Shown: in pieces, positions 60,541 to 64,000 of the stretch
Layout of the letters: every line of letters starts with the position of its first letter
How positions within the stretch are numbered: position 1 is the first letter of the stretch
Source of the DNA: Macquaria australasica
Taxonomy: Eukaryota > Chordata > Actinopteri > Centrarchiformes > Percichthyidae
Reading direction: 5' to 3'
Assembly (NCBI GenBank): GCA_005408345.1
Contig: SEMN01000018.1
Coordinates: 1,341,501-1,405,500 of the forward strand
Length of the DNA stretch: 64,000 bases
Notes under the pieces: model-generated
The model's input: the letters and a program-made list of their open reading frames with translations, nothing else
Told to the model about the DNA's origin: nothing
The model's database searches: none
Translations under genes and position numbers: made by a program

Positions 60541-61092
60541 TAAAGACATTTTTGCCCTTATATGCATTCTTGCAGAGAGTTAGATGAGAAGATCGAGACC
60601 ACTCCACATTGCCTGTACAGTAAATATGAAGCTACAGCCAGCAGCCAGTTAGCTTAGCTTAGCACAAAGACTGGAAACGGGGGTAAACAGCTAGCCTGGC
60701 TCTGTCTGAAGCCAACAAAATCCACCTGAAACCACATCTAAAGCTTGCAAGCAAGAATATAATTAACACATTATATTCTTGGCGGTGGCGACAAGACTCC
60801 AGGAAGTTACTGCGTCCGGCCAAGAAATAATTACAGCTATTAAAGTAACTCGTTTTTGTGAGCTAATTAATTAGTGAGCTTTAGAAGGTGCTGGTAGGTG
60901 GATTTTGTTACCTTAGCACAAAGCTAGGCTAGTTGTCCTCCCCCACTCCCCACCCCCCAATCTCCAGTCCTTACACTAAGCTAAGCTAACTGGCTGCTGG
61001 CTGTAGCTTCATATTTAGTATGATCTTCTCATGTAACTCTCAGGAAGAAAGCAAATCAGCACATGTCCCAAAATGTTGAACTATTCCTTTAA
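60541..61092. mobile_element. Foldback MITE-like element with perfect 41-bp inner arms
   Basis: Positions 60621-60661 and 60977-61017 are exact inverted copies over 41 bp (TAAATATGAAGCTACAGCCA... / ...GTAGCTTCATATTTA). The weaker match extends outward to 60575 and 61041, with GATGAGAAGATC / GATCTTCTCAT. The loop holds ACTCCAGGAAGTTACTGC and CCGGCCAAGAAAT. The right edge CAAAATGTTGAACTATTCCT fits the terminus of this common teleost repeat. No coding potential. Confidence 0.75.
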
Positions 61093-63385
61093 ATAACACT
61101 TGCTTTATAATGTAAAACACACACACATGACAAAGACAGCTCTGAGCTCTAATATTTAAACGTTTTCATGATTGTTTTTTCCTGTTTTACTTCTTGCTGT
61201 GTATATCTGTACAAATAAGATGACAAATAACCTCCAAAAAGGAATTTGACAGTGAAATAAGTAGTTAACTGGTGAAAAATAAAAAAGCGAACACTCCACC
61301 TGGTGTACCTGGTGGCTCCACTCATCCACCTCTCCCAGCCTACAGCATTTCCAACCCAACAAGAACAGACGGTGTGGAGAGCGACTTATTGGATTGGATC
61401 CCACCCAGCAGTGACTTATACGCTCAACCTATATGTCACAGATGGTAGGATTTCACTGTGGTTGATATAGGAAATCCACTAAGGAGTATTGATCTTTCTA
61501 AGATCTGCTCTCTCTGCCTGATCTCCACAGGATCTGAACATCCGCAGAGACCTGGACTGGACTGGAGCCGCTGGAATCTCAGTCTACCAATAACGGTTAA
61601 AGTTAAGGTAATACTGTGCAACATTTTCACAAAAATGTATGTTTAAGTCACAAACTTCACCTCAATCTATCACTATATGCTGTAGCACAATAATGATTCC
61701 TGAACCTATAGCCATTTGCTGTTCTGAACAGTCAGCATCGGATAAGTCTCTCGAGAAATCCTGTTAATGAGGAGGAAGTGATGCATGCTGTGTTTTCAAA
61801 TGGTTTCCAATAAACTGAAGCAGAACTGGGCAGTTAACATGACTAGTAGCAGCCACCATGTCTGAACAGAACACAGAAAAAGCATGCCACCCACAGCAAC
61901 TCAAACTGTAACAACAGAAAATCCAAGGAAACTCACTGTTGACTCACTGTTTGGTTGCCAGCAGATCTCTGCGTAGATTAAGTTCAAAACCACAACAGTA
62001 ATAACCAGTTTGCATTGAAAGATGTCACCAAAACAAAAATCAAGAACCTTGCAGATTACTCCTTTAAGATGAAGTTACACGTGACCTACTGTGGGATTTC
62101 CATGTCAAGTGCCGTCAAGTGTCCACCAACTGGACAACTCATCTCTTGTTACACATCAAAGCACCAATGCCTACGTGCAGTGAAAAGCAACATCCCACAT
62201 GTCTTATGCTATCAATGCTTATGCTGCATTGTTGATGTATGGCAATTTAATTTGATAAATCTGAGGTTTGTCTTCCATTAAGGCTTTCTTTACCATGTAC
62301 GTGTTCGCTGGTTATCTGCTGAGGAATCCCATGATAACTAAATCCTGTGTACAATTATTGACATACTCTGTACCTGTTCAAGCGATATCCAATCCTAATA
62401 AAGAACTCAATTTATGTGTTTAGCACTGTTGTGTTGTCTTGATATCTGAACAACATCTGAACCAATTTCTATAACATTTCATTGAAACTGATCCACATCT
62501 CAAATTTCCAATATTAGAGTATCTTTTTTGTTGTTGTTTTTTTTGGAGGTAAAAGCTATGAAATTGATCAAGATTTGAGTTCCAAATATTGAGGGTATAC
62601 GTTTGCAGGGGAAACAATTTAACTGTTCTGCTTTGCGATCTCCAAGTGCTCTCTAGTTGAAACACTGCACAGAAGTGACACTTGAAAAACAACCCATTTT
62701 CCTTTGATTTCTTGGACTTTTAGCCAGTGATCTCTTGTTAAATTGCACAAGCAGGTTGCTGGAACAAGTGCATAAAGCCTACTAGCACCCTCTCTCTGTC
62801 TCTCTCACTCTGTGTCTCTCTCAGACAGTTTTAATCTCTGGTAAGACAGTCACGTCCCAATTTGTCGTCTGCCGTGTAAACTCTGGTGGAAAGCGACCCG
62901 CCGCCTGTGCCTCCAGTCTCCACAGCTCTGCTTCATTACTGCGCACAGTGGGAGAGGCAGAGCTCACGGCGTGGTAATCCCTGCTGGAAGGCATCACCAT
63001 ATACTGTCATTAATGAAACAGAAGACACACATGTAACCTACACACAGCCACACATGCATGTACACACCTACAGTCAGGATTGGCTGAAAGATGAATGGTT
63101 GCAGCAGCAGCATCTTGTATACTACAGCTAAAAGGTTTATACCTCTCTGCGGGAGATGTTATGGTGGCTCAGATTTATCCTCTGTAGTCAGTTATTGGCA
63201 TGGGTTGCTGTTATTTGTTGTTTCTGATGTCATTTATACAGTATATGGGCTACTGCTGTGAGGTCTAATGTTGTTTGCTTAGTTCTGTGCAATGCTATCA
63301 TCTGCAAAAATGATGTTACTTTAAATTTCCTAAGGTTTTCAATAGTAGTTTGCATATTTCTTGTACTTCTTATGGCCTCCTACAG
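61093..63385. other. Intergenic: distal downstream region
   Basis: AT-rich DNA with no supported gene. A short CT tract lies near 62791-62822. Nothing else stood out. Confidence 0.55.
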
Positions 63386-63600
63386 CAGTGGTTCCCAACC
63401 TTTGTTGGTCTGTGACCCCTCTAAAACAAGACTAAATCCACTCATGATCCCTCTTCACAGATTGTATATGCCTACAGGATGCAAGTAGTTCAGCTGAATT
63501 ATTTTTAGGGGCCCAAAGAAGTAAAATTATCTATTAATTCACAGGAAAAAAACAAAGATTAAAAGAAAGTCTGAAAAACATTGGTTTGTGTAGCAGAAAT
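63386..63600 (+). mobile_element. hAT-like element, left end; runs towards or past the window edge
   Basis: Begins CAGTGGTTCCCAACCTTTGT, then CTGTGACCCCT, the canonical end of a large family of vertebrate hAT elements. TTGTATATGCCTACAGGATG and AGTTCAGCTGAA follow. The right end is not identified, and the coordinate given is a minimum guess. Confidence 0.55.
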
Positions 63601-64000
63601 AAGTTTCCTGCTCTCTTAATCATCTTGCGAGCAGCTGACCTACCCTATGGGTTTTACAGTGATATTTGTACGTTATTAAACTATATTGGTTTTTAGTTAT
63701 AATAGGATTATTTATTATATGTAATGGGATCACAGGCTTAGAGGTGTGTGTTTAGTAGTACAGCAGTTCCTGTATTAAGCCTATATAATAAGGACCTAGA
63801 TAATGTGTAATAGTAAAGTTTGTTGATATAGACAACAAATGTAATGTTTATTTAACATATTAAATGTATTATTCTTATATCATTTGTGATGTTGTTATAG
63901 ATTTGCTAGAATCTGGTTTTATTTAACTCATAAAAAGGTTTGATATTTCGTATCATTCTGTCATTAAAAAATATTATTAAAATAAAAATATATCATTTAT

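Noticed and set aside
53151..64000. Possible enpep exons on the minus strand
   Set aside because: I looked because ENPEP is the tail-to-tail neighbour of PITX2 in mammals, but found no zinc-peptidase-like segment; it may lie beyond the window.

Overview
The window is vertebrate nuclear DNA, almost certainly from a percomorph (spiny-rayed) teleost. The evidence is one multi-exon gene with GT-AG introns, a high density of short microsatellites, AT-rich intergenic DNA, and several non-autonomous DNA transposons and tRNA-type SINEs of kinds common in teleost genomes. The species cannot be named from the sequence.

The only protein-coding gene I can support is pitx2, on the plus strand at about 42.7-53.1 kb. 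It encodes the bicoid-class (K50) paired-type homeodomain factor that executes left-right asymmetry and patterns pituitary, eye, tooth, heart and craniofacial tissue. It has a non-coding first exon ending at 42938, a first coding exon for the short (a-type) isoform at 45527-45572, an alternative first coding exon for the c-type isoform at 49602-49785, and two shared exons at 50344-50540 and 51461-52018. Both alternative first exons end in phase 1 with a single G. Each therefore splices in frame to the same homeobox exon, giving predicted proteins of 266 aa (a) and 312 aa (c) that differ only at the N-terminus. The last intron (50541-51460) contains two oppositely oriented perfect FoxH1-type sites and one Nkx2-type site. 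This is the signature of the Nodal-responsive asymmetric enhancer (ASE) of vertebrate Pitx2.

The 42 kb upstream and about 11 kb downstream hold no convincing gene. This fits the gene desert of long-range enhancers around PITX2 in other vertebrates. Between candidate conserved stretches lie MITE-like elements at 289-671, 981-1392, about 13641-13935, 37826-38050 and about 60541-61092. There are also SINE fragments at about 30035-30215, 31008-31075 and 32230-32400, hAT-like ends at 28467 and 63386, and a dispersed element at 23865-24066.

The most unusual local feature is a MITE-like element at 52029-52395 with 33-bp imperfect terminal inverted repeats. It begins ten bases after the pitx2 stop codon, so it lies inside the 3' UTR. 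It also carries a T9/G16 homopolymer tract.
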